Shown: positions 39,411 through 50,919, counted from the first letter of the stretch. The stretch is DNA of 64,000 nucleotides from Amblyomma americanum (GCF_052857255.1 NC_135505.1:45400520-45464519), one strand, 5' to 3'. Program-made: numbers and translations. The notes: generated from the letters alone by a model not told the origin.

Positions 39411-39470
39411 GAATTCAAGGAAAAAACAATGAGACTTGCTCAAGAAGTTCGGGGGATACAGGATCAGTTG
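39411..39470 (+). CDS. Candidate micro-exon C2, coiled-coil peptide
   Basis: An acceptor (CTTCTTAAAACTAG) and GTAAGT donor enclose 60 nt, phase 0-0, encoding EFKEKTMRLAQEVRGIQDQL. It is homologous in length and residue pattern to C1 (7918) and has a clear heptad-like spacing (M/L/V/I/L). The next acceptor, 124 bp on, opens a terminal exon in the same phase. Confidence 0.58.
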
Positions 39471-39593
39471 GTAAGTAAAATATACGAGCAATAACCGAAC
39501 TGACGCGCTGAATACCTTTTTAAAGTGTGCGTTAGATTAAATAAAACGATTTTTGGTGTAATGGCTTTAAATTATTCTTCTCATTTGTTGCAG

Positions 39594-39650
39594 CTACACA
39601 CTGCTGTCGCTCGAGGAACTGCACATGAGAGTTTTAAAAGAATAAAATAA
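39594..39650 (+). CDS. Candidate terminal exon T2
   Basis: A strong pyrimidine tract and TTGTTGCAG precede 18 codons (LHTAVARGTAHESFKRIK) and TAA. Two overlapping AATAAA motifs lie at 39,641-39,651. The intron from C2 is 123 bp, and the phase joins cleanly to C2. It would end a transcript at about 39.67 kb. Confidence 0.45.
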   Translation, partial: LHTAVARGTAHESFKRIK

Positions 39651-39699
39651 AACTGTCTCCTCTAAACTATAAAAAAATTGTCTTAATTAAGCTTTTAAA

Positions 39700-40980
39700 T
39701 TGAGTGTATTGTTTTTGAACAATGTGAAATTTCAAGTGAGAGCAATAGTTGTAAATGCTGCGCCTAGACGAGCATTGCTACTCTTGTCACATTTGTGCGA
39801 ATAATGGTTCTTCAGCCTTGTGTGCCTCCGGTAGCAGAGGGCTTAAAAGTCACATCGCAAAGATGAAGGCTCCTTGTCAAAAACTAGACAGAGCTGTCAA
39901 AGTAACCATAATCTTTTTTCTTAGCAATATATTTGGATCAGCACAGATGCTAAAGCGCACATTACAAACGGCAGCGAAAGAAGATGAAATAAAGACAGCT
40001 ATTGTGGCTTTGGCGAACTAATATTGCAGAAGCACAATGCGCATAATGACAGCAAAGGAAGAAAGCATTATCTCAAGCCTTGTATTTTTGTAATTATCGT
40101 CATCGTTCACTAGGTAAGTTCCACAGCGCAGGGTGTAGATTCTGTCACCTATCTCCAATTAACGCAGATCTGCTGCACCAATAGCAGTGTACACGGTAAT
40201 AATATGTAGATTCGATTCTTCTTGTAGCAGTTATTTTAGTTTTCTCTCTAACGTAACAACCCGCTTCCCCAACAAAGGGTTTTGAGCCTCCCTTTCTGAA
40301 TAGACAGCGTATTCATTCATTCTACTAAATCAGACTCCTATGTTGATTTTTTTTTTTCAGAGATCATTACTGACCTCTTGTCCCAATTGTTTAATCAAGA
40401 AATTTTTTTTGTTTGCAAATGTACCATTATATCGGGATATTAAGCATCCCAGGGTTGATGACACTGTGCCCACTCCATTTAAGCGACAGTTTCTATAATC
40501 CTGGCATGCAATAAACACTCTCTGGAATCAAATCGCTCCCAAGCTCCTCTAGTCAGTATATGTGCACGACCTTCGCCAGGGCGCGAATTCTAGCCACCGC
40601 CAACAAGCGGTGGCCTATTATCAGAGCTCCAAATGATGACTCAGGCGGCGGCACTCTTGCTATCTAATTAGGATCGCAGCGACTGACACGAAGGAGCATC
40701 TAGTGGCGGTGGTTAAAAAAAGTGCGTCCCGTGCTTCCACCCAGCCAACCCTGAAGAAGATGCCCAGTTGACACTGAAACGTCCGTCCTCCTATGTGACT
40801 GTTCGGAGTATCAGTTTTGCGTCTCAGCACTATTACTATGCCCCCGAAGGCATGTTCGCGTTTTAGAAGGCATATCTTTATGGTTTAAAATTTATGGGGT
40901 TTAATGTCCAAAAGCGACTCAGGACACCGGAGGCGTTAAATGTACCTAGGGTTCTTCAACATGCGGCTATTTTTACATAT
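39700..40980. other. No supported gene; repeat-like right part
   Basis: One more acceptor-like site (40,349-40,360, long T tract then CAG) opens 45 codons, followed by TAA and an AATAAA near 40,509. I see no coiled-coil pattern and cannot tell it from chance. 40,560-40,870 looks repeat-derived (CCCTGAAGAAGATGCCCAGTTG block). Confidence 0.4.
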
Positions 40981-41345
40981 TGTAAGACGGAGGTTTATTT
41001 AAAGAAACTGGAACGACAGCAGCAGCGGGGAAAAAAGTCAGATCACAGCCATGCCGAGCACAGAAAAAAACGTGGCGATGGCAATGCCGCTAGAGGGCAG
41101 AGTCATCTTCGTCTTTCACATGAATGTGCATCTCTTTCACATTTGAGCAGCGCAATAAAACTGCGGGACACAACTAAGAATGGACACCACATGCTCTGAC
41201 ACGCAGCTAGATTTTTATTCACGTCAAACGTATCTTAAATACCAGAGGGAAACAAAAGAAAACAAAAAACACAAAAGCTTAGCATCATGCCCACAATCCA
41301 TCATGCCCAGTTCGCAGGCTGAATGAGTGCATCTTTTTCTTTACA
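40981..41345 (-). repeat. 3' LTR of the second gypsy element, with ~200-bp insertion
   Basis: Aligns with the 161-bp 5' LTR at both ends (GGCGATGGCAATGCCGCTA shared) but is 365 bp. The extra sequence lies between TGAATG(AG)TGCATC repeats at about 41,121-41,134 and 41,318-41,332, which look like its target duplication. The inserted part (GCGGGACACAACTAAGAATG) resembles Penelope-type terminal sequence. Confidence 0.75.
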
Positions 41346-41584
41346 ATCGCCCCCTGGGAAAAGAGGCGCCATCCTAATCTTACGATGATGATTAAATGGT
41401 GGGATCGTAGTAGGGCTTCAGGAGCTGGACACGAACAGCCTAGAGGGAGCGGCGGCGCAGATTGAGAGACGACGTGAGAGGTTCCACTACGTTCCACGAT
41501 AGGAGATGTCTGCTCCAAGACGCGGTAAGGGCCGTCATATCGGGCAAGAAATTTTGAGGCGAGTCCGGGGGTACCTGACAGTAT

Positions 41585-42882
41585 CTAGAGCCACACAAAG
41601 GTGCCAGTAGAGAATTGCGGTGTGGGATGAGCGTTGTCGTGGCGGAATTTCCGGCAATACTGTGTGTCAGCCGTAAGTGAGCGGGCTATTTGGCGACAGT
41701 CTTCGACACGTTGCGCGGCTTTAGAAACAGGAACATATTCGGAGACGTCAGGGTTGTAAGTTAGCATTGTATCTATGGTAGCAGACGGATGACGGCCATA
41801 AAGAAGAAAGAAACGAGAGTAGCCCGTAGTGGACATCGTAGCGCTATTTTATCCGTAAGTCACATAACGAAGAACGAGATCCCAATTAGAGTGATTAAAG
41901 GCGACGGACATAGAGAGCATGTCCTTTATGGTGTGGTGGAATCACTTCGTGAGGCCGCTGGTCTGCAGATGACAGGCGGAGGTGGTTCGGTGAATGATGT
42001 TGCATTGGGTGAACAGGGCTTTGACAACATCGGACAAGAATACTCGGCCACCGTGACAACGTAGTTGACGAGGTTTACCATGAAGAAGGACAAAGCGTTG
42101 CAAAAGAAACGAGGCGACGTCTGTCGCGGTGGCAGCCGGAAGCGCAGCGGTTCCGGCATACCGCATCAGATGGTCAACCGCAACGATAGCCCAACGGCTG
42201 CCGGTCGCAGTCTAGGGAAGCGGGCCGTAGAAATCAATGCCGATGAGTTCGGAAGGACGTGATGGACAAAGGAGAGGCTGCAAATTCCCAGCAAAGCGAT
42301 GAAGGGATGAGGCGCTGGAAGACTAGGCAGGAGCGCAGGTGTATTAAGACGAAGGTGCACATGCCGCCCAAGTAGTAGTGCAGACGTATTCGGGTGTTGG
42401 TCTTGAAAAAGGCCCGCGTAACCGGATTATTGGTTTGACGTAAAAATAGGTGCATATCTGCGTGCGCAAGTGGCGAGGTATAACGAGCAACCATTTGCGG
42501 CCATCACAGCTGTCGTTGCGGCGGTAGAGCAGATGATCAACGAATCGCCAAGTGGGAAGCAAGGGCGACGGATTGTAGTTGATGGAGAAGCAGCCGTTGT
42601 GTTGGAGAGAAAAGTGAGAAGAGAAGCAATCCAGGGGCCGGTACGTTCCATGGAAGGTATGTCAGAGAAGGGTAGCGACGGCAGTGAAGCGTCAGAGCCG
42701 GAAAGGCTGGCAATCTCGGCGGGAATTGTACAGCAGGAAAGAGCATCCGCGTCTTGATGCTTGCGGCCGGGCGGATAGACGGCGCGAATATCATATTCCT
42801 CTAGACGAAGAGCCCATCTGCCCAGACGGTCGGATGGGTCTTTCAAGGAAGAAAGCCAACAAAGCGCATGGTGCTCCGTCAC
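41585..42882 (-). pseudogene. RNase H and integrase remnants of the second gypsy element
   Basis: RNase H is recognisable from EHHALCWLSSLKDPSDRLG and the closing GRKHQDADALS (42,882 onward). Integrase C-terminal sequence TGYSRFFLLYGRHPSATID and TGTFVWL is readable at 41,836-41,585. The middle part is scrambled by frameshifts. Confidence 0.72.
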
Positions 42883-43375
42883 AACGTCGAAAGGGAAGCT
42901 ATAGGGGTAAAGGCGGAATTTGGCAAGAGCTCATACAATCGCCAAACACTCGTTGTCAGGTACTGAGTAATTGAATTCAGTTTTTGTGAGTGTGAGGCTG
43001 GCATAGGAAGCGACGTAGTCATCGAACCCAGATATGCGCTAGGTGAGCGCGGCGCCGAGGCGAACACCACTGAAGTCCGTGTGAACGGCAGTAGGAGCGG
43101 TTGGGCAGAAATGACGCCGTATGGGCGGCGCAAGGTGTTGTAGGCGACTTGGCACGCTGGGAAACATAGCGATAATTCAAAACTTCCGGACAGAAGTTGT
43201 GTTAAAGACGCAGCAAAGGAAGCAAAGTTGCGAACAAATCAGCGAAAGTACGAGCACAGACCTAGGATGCTCCGTAGATCTTTTATGGATGTAGGTTTGG
43301 GGAAGACAGCCCCAGCGCGAAGTTTGGCAGGGTCGGGAGAAACGCCTTTATTGGAGACGACGTGGCCAAAAATGG

Positions 43376-43971
43376 TCAGTTGACATGCAGCAAACCGAAT
43401 TTTTTTTTTAAGTTGAGCAGCAGTCCGGCTTCAGAGAGGCAGTTCAAGACGTGCTTCAGGTGGGTGAGATGGGTTTCAAACTCTGGGGAAAAGATTACAT
43501 TGTCGTCGAGGTAGCAGATGCCCAACTTCCACCCAAGTCTATAGAGAACGGTCTCCATCATCCGTTCAAAAGTCCCAGGAGCAGTACAAAGGCCGAAAGG
43601 CTTCAAGGCAAATTCATACGAGCCATCAGGGGTCACAAACTCTGTTTCGGAGCGATCGGCTTCTTCCATGAGGGCTTGCCAGTACCTGAACGTGGATCGA
43701 GGAATCGATAGAGTTCGGCCCTCTGCAAGCAGTCCAGAGCGTCGTCAATGCGTGGTACGGGATAGACCTTCTAACGCGTGTTCTTATTAAGGCGGCGGTA
43801 ATTCATAGAGAAGTGTACGGAGCCGTCATTAGTTTTCACAAACACCACAGGCGACGTCCAATGGCTGCATGAGGGCTGAATGACACTGTTATTAAGCATT
43901 TGGTTAACTTGCTCTTCGACAGTCTCACGTTTGGTGGCAGACGCACGATAGGGGCGCTGGCGCAGCGACAC
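43376..43971 (-). pseudogene. Reverse transcriptase of the second gypsy element
   Basis: Blocks in order: RQRPYRASATKRETVEEQV, then TSPVVFVKTNDGS, FSMNYRRLN, FALKPFGLCTAPGTFERMM, and the catalytic YLDD in GICYLDDNVIF. The YLDD is intact, but the protein is split over at least two frames with stops between. Confidence 0.8.
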
Positions 43972-44339
43972 GTGTTCACCAGTGTCGACGCAATGTGTGA
44001 CTGGTTAAGTTTGGCCCAGTGGTAAGAGTCGAAGGCAGAACGAAACTCATGAACAAAGGCGAGGAGCTGCGTCCGTTGGGGCGGAGGAAAATCGGTGTCA
44101 ATGGAGCGAAGAATTATTTCGGTTGAGCAAAGATCGGGTGCTCAAGAAGGGGGGCCGAGTGCGGACGCGGTGAAATGCGCCGCATTGCCATTCTCCTCGC
44201 GGAGAACCAGTGAATCGATCAGTTAGCCACTGCGGAAACAGTCAGCAAGGCGCAAAGCGGTAGGGGAGGAAAATGGATTTGAGATGAGTAGTACGGAGAG
44301 GCCAGCGGATACAGGCAGTACGGCATAGGGCAACAGAAG

Positions 44340-44830
44340 TCACTTGTGGTCCAGAAAAGTAGGGGCCGGCTTGAAGAGTACGGTGTTGTCACAAAAAGGG
44401 TCGCAAGAGAGGTTAAGCACGACGGAACAACTTGGAGGAAGGTCGGTGTCGTCGGCGGTGAGGAATTTAACACAAGAAACGGAAGGAGTAGCGGAGGGCA
44501 AAGTATTGGGCTGAGCAGAGAACCCGACTTTAGCTCGAGCACAGTCGATAATAGCTTCATGGTTCGAAAGAAAATCCCAGCCCAGAATAACGGCAGGGGA
44601 ACAGGAAGGCAGCACAACAAACTCTACCGTGTAGAAGCAGTCCTGAATCTCAACCCGAGCGCTACACGTGGCGGATGGCTTCATGTGCTGAGCGCTGGCC
44701 GTGCGCAGCGGTAGTTCTGGAATTGGCGTCTTGTCCTTCCTTAACGAGTTGAAAGTTTGTAGTCCATTGCAGAAATAGCAGCGCCGGTGTCCACAAGCGC
44801 CGTAACAGTAACACCCTCCACAAATATTTA
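44340..44830 (-). pseudogene. Aspartic protease of the second gypsy element
   Basis: The active site ALVDTGAAISAMD is readable near 44,810-44,770, followed in another frame by VEFVVLPSCSPAVILGWDFL (44,684 onward), the usual second protease block. The frame break between them inactivates it. Confidence 0.72.
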
Positions 44831-45061
44831 AATGAGATTAGTAGGTCATTAACGAGGCCTTTGAAAGTTCGATGGGGCGCAGTTCTTGCCCCAGGAACGG
44901 CGGCAGCTAGTTTCCTCCTGAGTAGTGTTTGTGGCATGTCGCATAGGTGAGTTTGAGCGGCGTCTCGGCGAAGATGAACGGCATATATATAGGTTCGAAC
45001 GGTCCTGGAAAAGGAACGACTCGAAGGTGGCTCAGCGTGCCCGGAAATGCCAGTACGCGGG

Positions 45062-46530
45062 AGCTTCAGGAGGTGATGAACATCATCTTCGTCATCATCA
45101 GCAACAGCACCAGCCTGACTACGTCCACTGCAGGGCAAAGGCCTCACTCATGTCTCTCCAATTAACCCGCTCCCTTGCCAGCTCCGCCCAACCTAAGCCT
45201 GGAAACTTCTTAATATCTTGAATAAAAAGTATCGCAAAGAGACGACCACGAGAGGAAGACACCACAAACACGAACGATACTAACAGCTGGCTTTATTTTT
45301 CAGAAAAATTATCAATGTATAATTGCACACACCTTAATATCTTCCGCCCACCTAACCATCTACAGGCTCCTGCTACGCTTGCCTTCCTTTCGAATCCACT
45401 CCGTTACCGTTAAGGAGCAGCGGTAATCTTGCCTTCGCAATACATGCCCTGCTCAAGCCCATTTCTTCTACTTGATTTTGACTAGGATGTCATTAACCCG
45501 CGTTTGTTCCCTCATCCACTCTGCCCGCTTCCAGTCTTTTATGGTCTTTTAACTGTACACCTATCATTTTTCTTTTTCATGGCTTGCTGCATTGCCTTTA
45601 ACTTAAGCTTAATCATTTTCGTTAGTCTCCAGGATTCTCTCCCTGTGCGCGAGTACCGCTAATACACAGCTGTGCACATTTCCATTGAGGGATATTGCTA
45701 AACTGTCATTTATGATCTGATAGAACATCCTTTATGCGCCTCACGTCATTATTATCATTGTAGTTATTACCCTCTCAGAATCTGGATTGGCTCTCACTAC
45801 CTGCCCTGAGTAGGCATATTTCTTTACCACTTCCAGCATCTCGCTGCCAATTGTGAACTGCTGAACCCTTGCTAGTCTGTTGAACATTAATTTGGTTTTC
45901 TGCACATTAATTTTACATCCAGCATTCTGCCTGTTTTTGAACTCATTGATAATGATTTGCAGTTCACCTCCTGAGTCCCTCAGCAAGGCAATGTCATCAG
46001 TGAATCGCGGGCTATTTAGGTATTCTCCATTAACACCTATCCACAACTGTCTCCATGTCAGACCTCGGAAACCCTCCTGTAAAAAGCAGTGAATAGCATT
46101 GGCGAGATCCTGTCCCCTTGCCTGACACCCTTCCATATTGGAATTTTATTGCTGAATTTATAGAGCACTATACTAGCTACTTAGCTCCCAAATATATCTT
46201 CCAGCATTTTGACATAAAGCTCTTCACGCTGATTCGCTATGCCTGCACGACTGCTGAGATTTCCACGGAGTTGAAAGCTTTCTCGTAACGAATAAAGGCT
46301 ACATATATGGGTTGTTCACATTCTGCGTATTTCTCTATCATCCCATTGACAGTGTACTTTAGGAAAGCCTGCCTGTTTATTTGGTTCAATGAAGTCTAAG
46401 GTTTCCCTGACTCTATAAACGATTATCTTAGTAAACACCTTGCAGTGAAAGGGCTGTAAGCTGATGGGACTGCAATTTTCATGTCCTTGCCGTCTCCTTT
46501 CTTACGAATGACCAGGCAAGCCGCAAGTGC
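45062..46530 (-). mobile_element. RTE-type LINE inserted in gypsy gag
   Basis: On minus, an RT stretch with SPRFTDDIALLRDSGGELQ (the FADDI position, reading FTDDI) and CKINVQKTKLMF is open over 46,136-45,741. The 3' end (plus 45,070-45,140) has the CATCATC tail and the TGCAGGGCAAAG block of the family. It carries its own insertion of about 110 bp at 45,220-45,330 between direct repeats CTTAATATCTT. Confidence 0.82.
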
Positions 46531-46580
46531 AGCAAATAGGGCGTTTGTCGGATTTCGCCTACTTGCTGCAACGTTTCGCG

Positions 46581-46840
46581 CTAGCGTTGTTCAGCACAGA
46601 GATTCCTGACTGCCGGACGATCAAAGACTTGAGACTGAGCAATGGTGGTAAGATAAAAAATAAGGACTTTGCTCCCATCATCCCATTCGATGTAGAGGCT
46701 CACCCGTTCGTAAGGTGTGAGACAGTCTTCTACATCATGCTCATCAGTGCCGCAGAAGATGGCGGGCTCCCGTTGGCGACGGGAAACGGCAAAGACAACA
46801 GCAGGGCCCACTTGCATGGTTTATTGGATGCCATAAGGCA
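46581..46840 (-). pseudogene. gag: gag fragment of the second gypsy element
   Basis: Readable: EPAIFCGTDEHDVEDCLTPYERVS. This matches the F-x-G-x(4)-DVDEWL...YERVS opening of the gag at 2336-1128. The rest is removed or displaced by the RTE insertion starting at about 46.53 kb. Confidence 0.7.
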
Positions 46841-46902
46841 TCACTGGTTTCAGGACAGTACGGCTGCGAAGTTCCAGGGCTGAACCCGGCAGCTCCACCA
46901 AA

Positions 46903-47063
46903 TGTAAGACAAGGATTTATTTAAAGGAGCTGGGACGACGGCAGCAGCGCCGAAAACAGAGCACAGTCAGTCAAGTCGAGCACAGACACACGCGGCGATG
47001 GCAATGCCGCTAAAGCGTAGGGTCATCTCTCCTTTGGCATGAATATGCGTCTTCTTCTTTACA
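46903..47063 (-). repeat. 5' LTR of the second gypsy element
   Basis: 161 bp, TGTAAGAC to CTTTACA on plus, next to the PBS candidate and gag remnant. Confidence 0.8.
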
Positions 47064-47283
47064 ATAATAATAATGGGCTTCCCTACAACATCGTGTGTAG
47101 TGGCGTTGTATATAGAAAATGGTTTTTTTTTTCCTAGGCATCGCATGAAGCAGTTGTACATTCATGCACATTTCTTTGTTCTGTGCATACTTAAGAGAGA
47201 TTCTAAAAATATGATCATAATATTCAATAATATTTGGAAGAACAAGTGATGCTCTAACTTATTTCCTACACTTTAATTTTCAG

Positions 47284-47343
47284 TCCGAAATGCAGTGCGA
47301 AAGCCACCATAAAAAGGCAGAGCAGTTAATCTTAGAAATGGAG
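47284..47343 (+). CDS. Candidate micro-exon D, coiled-coil peptide
   Basis: CTTTAATTTTCAG precedes and GTACGA follows 60 nt, phase 0-0, encoding SEMQCESHHKKAEQLILEME. The donor is weaker than the others. It lies 70 bp before exon F, with which it joins in frame. It starts 220 bp after the gypsy 5' LTR. Confidence 0.52.
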
Positions 47344-47413
47344 GTACGACATAATAGTGCCTGCTGTTTGGCACCCCTTATATCAACAGCCGAGCATTCC
47401 TTAATTTTTTCAG

Positions 47414-47485
47414 CAACAAATGTACCGATATCTTCAAGAATCCCTGTTTTTCATCAAGGAAGAAGCAATACACCGCTTGAACGTG
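47414..47485 (+). CDS. Candidate micro-exon F, coiled-coil peptide
   Basis: CCTTAATTTTTTCAG and GTATGC enclose 72 nt (24 codons, phase 0-0), the longest of the set. It starts QQMYRYLQESLFFIKEEA. The introns on either side are short (70 and 296 bp), making D-F-E1 the densest cluster of these exons. Confidence 0.52.
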
Positions 47486-47781
47486 GTATGCGCTATCTAA
47501 ATTTATCTTTTTCACCCGCGTGAAAATCACGTTTAAATAGATTGAAGCCAAATGTATGACATCACCCTCCACTCAGTCCGAAGTAGACGAATCGCAATAA
47601 GCTGCTAATCCCAGTGGTCAATCATTATTCGTAATATTTAAGGAATTGGTCAATTAATCATGCAAATATTCTTTGAATGGTGGGAGTCGTGTTGTTTGCA
47701 GTTCAATGAAATAACTCTGTACGATCTTTTCTGCGTAAAACAAATAGAAAAGAAACGTCTGGGTGTCCTTCTATTTCGCAG

Positions 47782-47841
47782 GTTGACGAAACGCTGAAAA
47801 ATATGAGTGAGCAGTTCTTGAAGGAACTCAGTGACAATCGG
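47782..47841 (+). CDS. Candidate micro-exon E1, coiled-coil peptide
   Basis: TCTATTTCGCAG and GTGAGT enclose 60 nt, phase 0-0, encoding VDETLKNMSEQFLKELSDNR. E2 at 50,668 has the same length, the same TATTTCGCAG acceptor and the same pattern (VD-x-x-L-x-N-M-x-x-x-F). 87 bp further on, an acceptor opens FISLG and a TAA, a possible terminal exon by analogy with the E2 cassette. Confidence 0.6.
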
Positions 47842-48616
47842 GTGAGTGACGTCAAGAATGGTGGTTATGTTTCGTTGTCAAACATATTTCCTATCCTTGC
47901 CGTTCTTGCTTCCTGGCGAAAATTTTAGTTCATTTCTCTCGGATAAACCAGTGGAGGTTCTGGCTAGTGTGCGCGTTATTACGTCACCCTGATATTCGAA
48001 GTTCGTGCTTTAGTGAAACTTTTTACCTGAATTTAAAAATAGCTTGTAATCGCAATATACCTACTTCATATCATTATTTGATCTCTATTGTTATTTCCAC
48101 AGCCCCAATTGAAATTACGCATTGTTTTTGTTTAAAAATACACAAATTGGTGAATAAATAACAAGACTTGCATAAAAACTGCTCATTATGACTCAGACTT
48201 TACAACCTAACAGCTCTAACCTTCAAGATACTCGCCTCGGTTGTCTACGCGCCGCTGCATTCGACTTATCCGCTCTTGGTTACAGTCCTTTACCACTCGC
48301 ATGCCAATTTCTCCAGCATTGCCGTCGTTTTTTTTTTCATATCATCTACTGCGCTGCACTGACTTCCTGTTAAAGCCGTTTCTACCTTGGGGGAAAACTA
48401 AAAGGCACCCTGAGCTAAATTTTGTGTGTAAGTTGGGTGCTTCAACACTGTGTTTCTCTTATTGGCTTAAAATTGTCATTCTGATCTTCCACAATTCAGG
48501 CCATTTCCTCCTCACTGGCCTTATGAATTTGACAGAAATCTCAACGTGCTTCGGCTGATTGATTGTCTGGCCTGGTTGTATCAATTCAAACACTATAATG
48601 CTATTCATTTAAAAGG

Positions 48617-49112
48617 AACAAAAATTATTACCTGCGCTTTTGAGTGGCGCATTTTCGCTATTTTTGTGGTTGTGGACGATGGAGTTTCCCAGTGCGTTAA
48701 CCGTCGTTTCGTCTCTTGGTAGTGCTCAAAAATCGTCGTCTCCTTAGGTGTGATCACCTTTTCAGCAATAGGATTAGCTGTTAGGCGTTCACTCAGGTGA
48801 GCCCAAATTGTACATGAGCTTCTTTGTGCGCCTAAGTGAGGTTCATGGGGGCCACTCTGGAGCATACTTTGCGCATGCGCAGTTGGCGGTGAAAAATTTA
48901 TCGCACGATCAGTCGTCAATTTGCACATTGTGCGCTATCAATCGGATGCCCAATCGGCGATTGTTGTGAGCAATTTTACAATCCTGTGGGGCGTTTTGTT
49001 CAGCGTGTCCGTGGCCAGGCGCTCCAGGTCGCACATCCACTTTACAATCTATGTTGCCTCGGGAAATCGCTTTTGAAATGATAAAACTAGCGCAGGTGAC
49101 ATGATTTTTTTT
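48617..49112. mobile_element. MITE-like element, imperfect inverted ends
   Basis: The left end (ATTATTACCTGCGCTTTT) and right end (AGCGCAGGTGACATGATTTT) are inverted matches over about 20 bases. The interior is GC-richer than the flanks, with a GCGCATGCGCAGTTGGC block. No coding frame recognised, no clear target duplication. Confidence 0.35.
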
Positions 49113-49169
49113 ACAGTGCATCTCCCACAGAAGTCTTGAGAACTCATTGGATTTTTACTTCAATTTCAG

Positions 49170-49397
49170 CAGAAACTTGAGATTAACGAGCTGCTAAGTA
49201 TTACCATACACAATGTTCTCAAGGCTACTTCTTGTCTAGGCTTATCCGATCTGCTTTCAGATTGCGTTTTTAAACTGTTCACATCGGACTTGTCCGGAAG
49301 ATTCGATTCAACTAACCATGCATGTGGCAAGGTTTCATCTGGTCTAGTTTTCTTTAGCTACACGTCGCATATGCGACGGAAACAGGAAACATACTGA
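49170..49397 (+). pseudogene. Possible exon H with damaged donor, or terminal exon
   Basis: CTTCAATTTCAG precedes QKLEINEL in phase 0, again coiled-coil-like. Where a donor is expected after eight codons the sequence is CTAAGT, one base from GTAAGT apart from the first letter. If read on, the frame stays open for 75 codons to TGA, and an AATAAA occurs near 49,463. Either the donor has decayed or this is a longer last exon. Confidence 0.3.
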
Positions 49398-49937
49398 CAA
49401 ACAGACAAGGAAATAGACTGGTAATATTACTAGTCTGTGTCCTTGGAAGAGTGGATAGAAACTAATAAAGGAAGTACACGACAAAGATACCCATCATGTG
49501 TTTTCAGTTATTAAAGGCATGAACTCCAGCCAAATATTGCAGTCTTTTGTTGAGACAACTGCTCACGCAGTGCGGTCTACTGCTCTGGTTAGGGCATACG
49601 CTTCTGAGGTTAATGTTTGTCACATTTTTGGCTTACTGAATGTACGGAGAATGCAATTTAAATGTAAATTGTGTCGGGAATTTTAGAAATGCTCCGGAGG
49701 ACTTCTTCAAGCTTTCATCTAGTCAGTGTTCTCGGTGCTACATTGAACATTTTTTACTGTTTTCCAGATGTTCCCGGTAAACAATTTTACAGCAAATCCT
49801 TTTAATATTATCATTGAAAATGAGGCGCGGCAGGCCGTCACGATTATTTGAGAGCATTCTCGATGCCCGAGCGTGGTGACACTGCCGTATATACAGAGCG
49901 CGCTGTCTGCGTAGAATATTAAAAGTAGTTATATGGC

Positions 49938-50035
49938 GATGAAAAAAAAGGGGTGAAAAGCGCAGCAACGCAGTGGCTGGACACCTGGGCCATGCCGTGA
50001 AAGAAGGAATTAAGAAAGGCGTGAACGGGGGTGAT
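49938..50035 (-). mobile_element. 3' fragment of the second SINE family
   Basis: GGACACCTGGGCCATGCCGT and AAAGGCGTGAAC match the 3' region of the SINE copies at 61.4-61.97 kb. The tRNA head is absent. Confidence 0.5.
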
Positions 50036-50667
50036 AAAAAATTAAGTAAACCCTGTACGCCTGCATTTTCTTAATTTTGCGATTGAGTCTCAATATTGGC
50101 ACTTTGCGGCGAATTAATGAATTCTTTAAGACTGCTTTAAAATCTACGAGCTTTGATTTGAGGTGAAGCCCACACGGAAGCATGCGAAATATAGACTGTA
50201 GATGTTTAATGGATGGGTGGAAGTGATATGAGAGGAATAGCTTAGCCACGCTCCTGTGACTCCCTTGCTCTAGACGCGCGTGCAACGGCCTTCCTGACGT
50301 GCCTCGCCTCGAGTTATGAGACTGGCACCGATACTAAGAACGCCACATCTAATATCGAAAGCGTCAAAAAGGCTGCAACAAAGGCTTGGGCGTGCATTGT
50401 AGGTTCCAGGGACAGAAAACACTGTTATGTCTTTGTTGCAGTTCAGGATCCATCCAGTGCCTTCCTAATTAAATTAGTATAAAGAAACTGGAAGATACTT
50501 AGGTTATTTCGTCAGGCAATCAATCATGTATTGCTTGGAAGTGTTCGGAAAAACCTTCAAGCAAGAAAGGAGCTTTATAGTGTGTCCTCAATGGAAGCGT
50601 GATAAAATTACTACATGTGCTTTTTCAATTATCAGCAAAAACATTATTGTGTTCATGTATTTCGCAG

Positions 50668-50727
50668 GTTGATAAAGAGCTGGATAATATGAACAAACGA
50701 TTTTTTTCGGCACTGAGTGAGATGCAG
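50668..50727 (+). CDS. Candidate micro-exon E2, coiled-coil peptide
   Basis: GTATTTCGCAG and GTAAGA enclose 60 nt, phase 0-0, encoding VDKELDNMNKRFFSALSEMQ. A paralogue of E1 2.9 kb upstream. An 84-bp intron leads to a terminal-exon candidate in the same phase. Confidence 0.6.
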
Positions 50728-50811
50728 GTAAGAACGCAAACAATTTTCGCCATCTTTGAACATCGATTTATGTTAATTTCTGCATTTTTATTTCTTGCTT
50801 TAAATCTGCAG

Positions 50812-50862
50812 CTTAATTGGACAGAAAAAGGTCAGGAAGCTGGAGTCATACGTAACTCCTGA
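50812..50862 (+). CDS. Candidate terminal exon T3
   Basis: A pyrimidine-rich tract and AAATCTGCAG precede LNWTEKGQEAGVIRNS and TGA, phase 0. AATAAA at 50,911-50,916 lies 49 bp after the stop. It follows E2 after an 84-bp intron, the same layout as C2-T2 at 39.4-39.65 kb. Confidence 0.45.
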   Translation, partial: LNWTEKGQEAGVIRNS

Positions 50863-50919
50863 ACTTCAATTTCTTTTGTGGTCCGCATTTTCTTGCTGTT
50901 CGGTATATTAAATAAAAAA

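Larger units (their letters stand above)
40981..47063 (-). mobile_element. Ty3/gypsy LTR retrotransposon, complete length, decayed and nested
   Basis: LTRs start TGTAAGAC and end CTTTACA on plus (40,981-41,345 and 46,903-47,063). The minus-strand interior, in order, has a PBS candidate (TGGTGGAGCTGCCGGG, plus 46,883-46,898), a gag fragment, an RTE LINE inserted inside gag, protease, RT, RNase H and integrase remnants. The 3' LTR has itself received an insertion of about 200 bp. Many frameshifts and stops are present, so the copy is inactive. Confidence 0.85.

Noticed and set aside
40361..40497. 45-codon frame after a strong T-tract acceptor, with AATAAA following
   Set aside because: Sequence is not coiled-coil-like and lies beside repeat-like DNA. 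Could be a chance acceptor in a T-rich tract.
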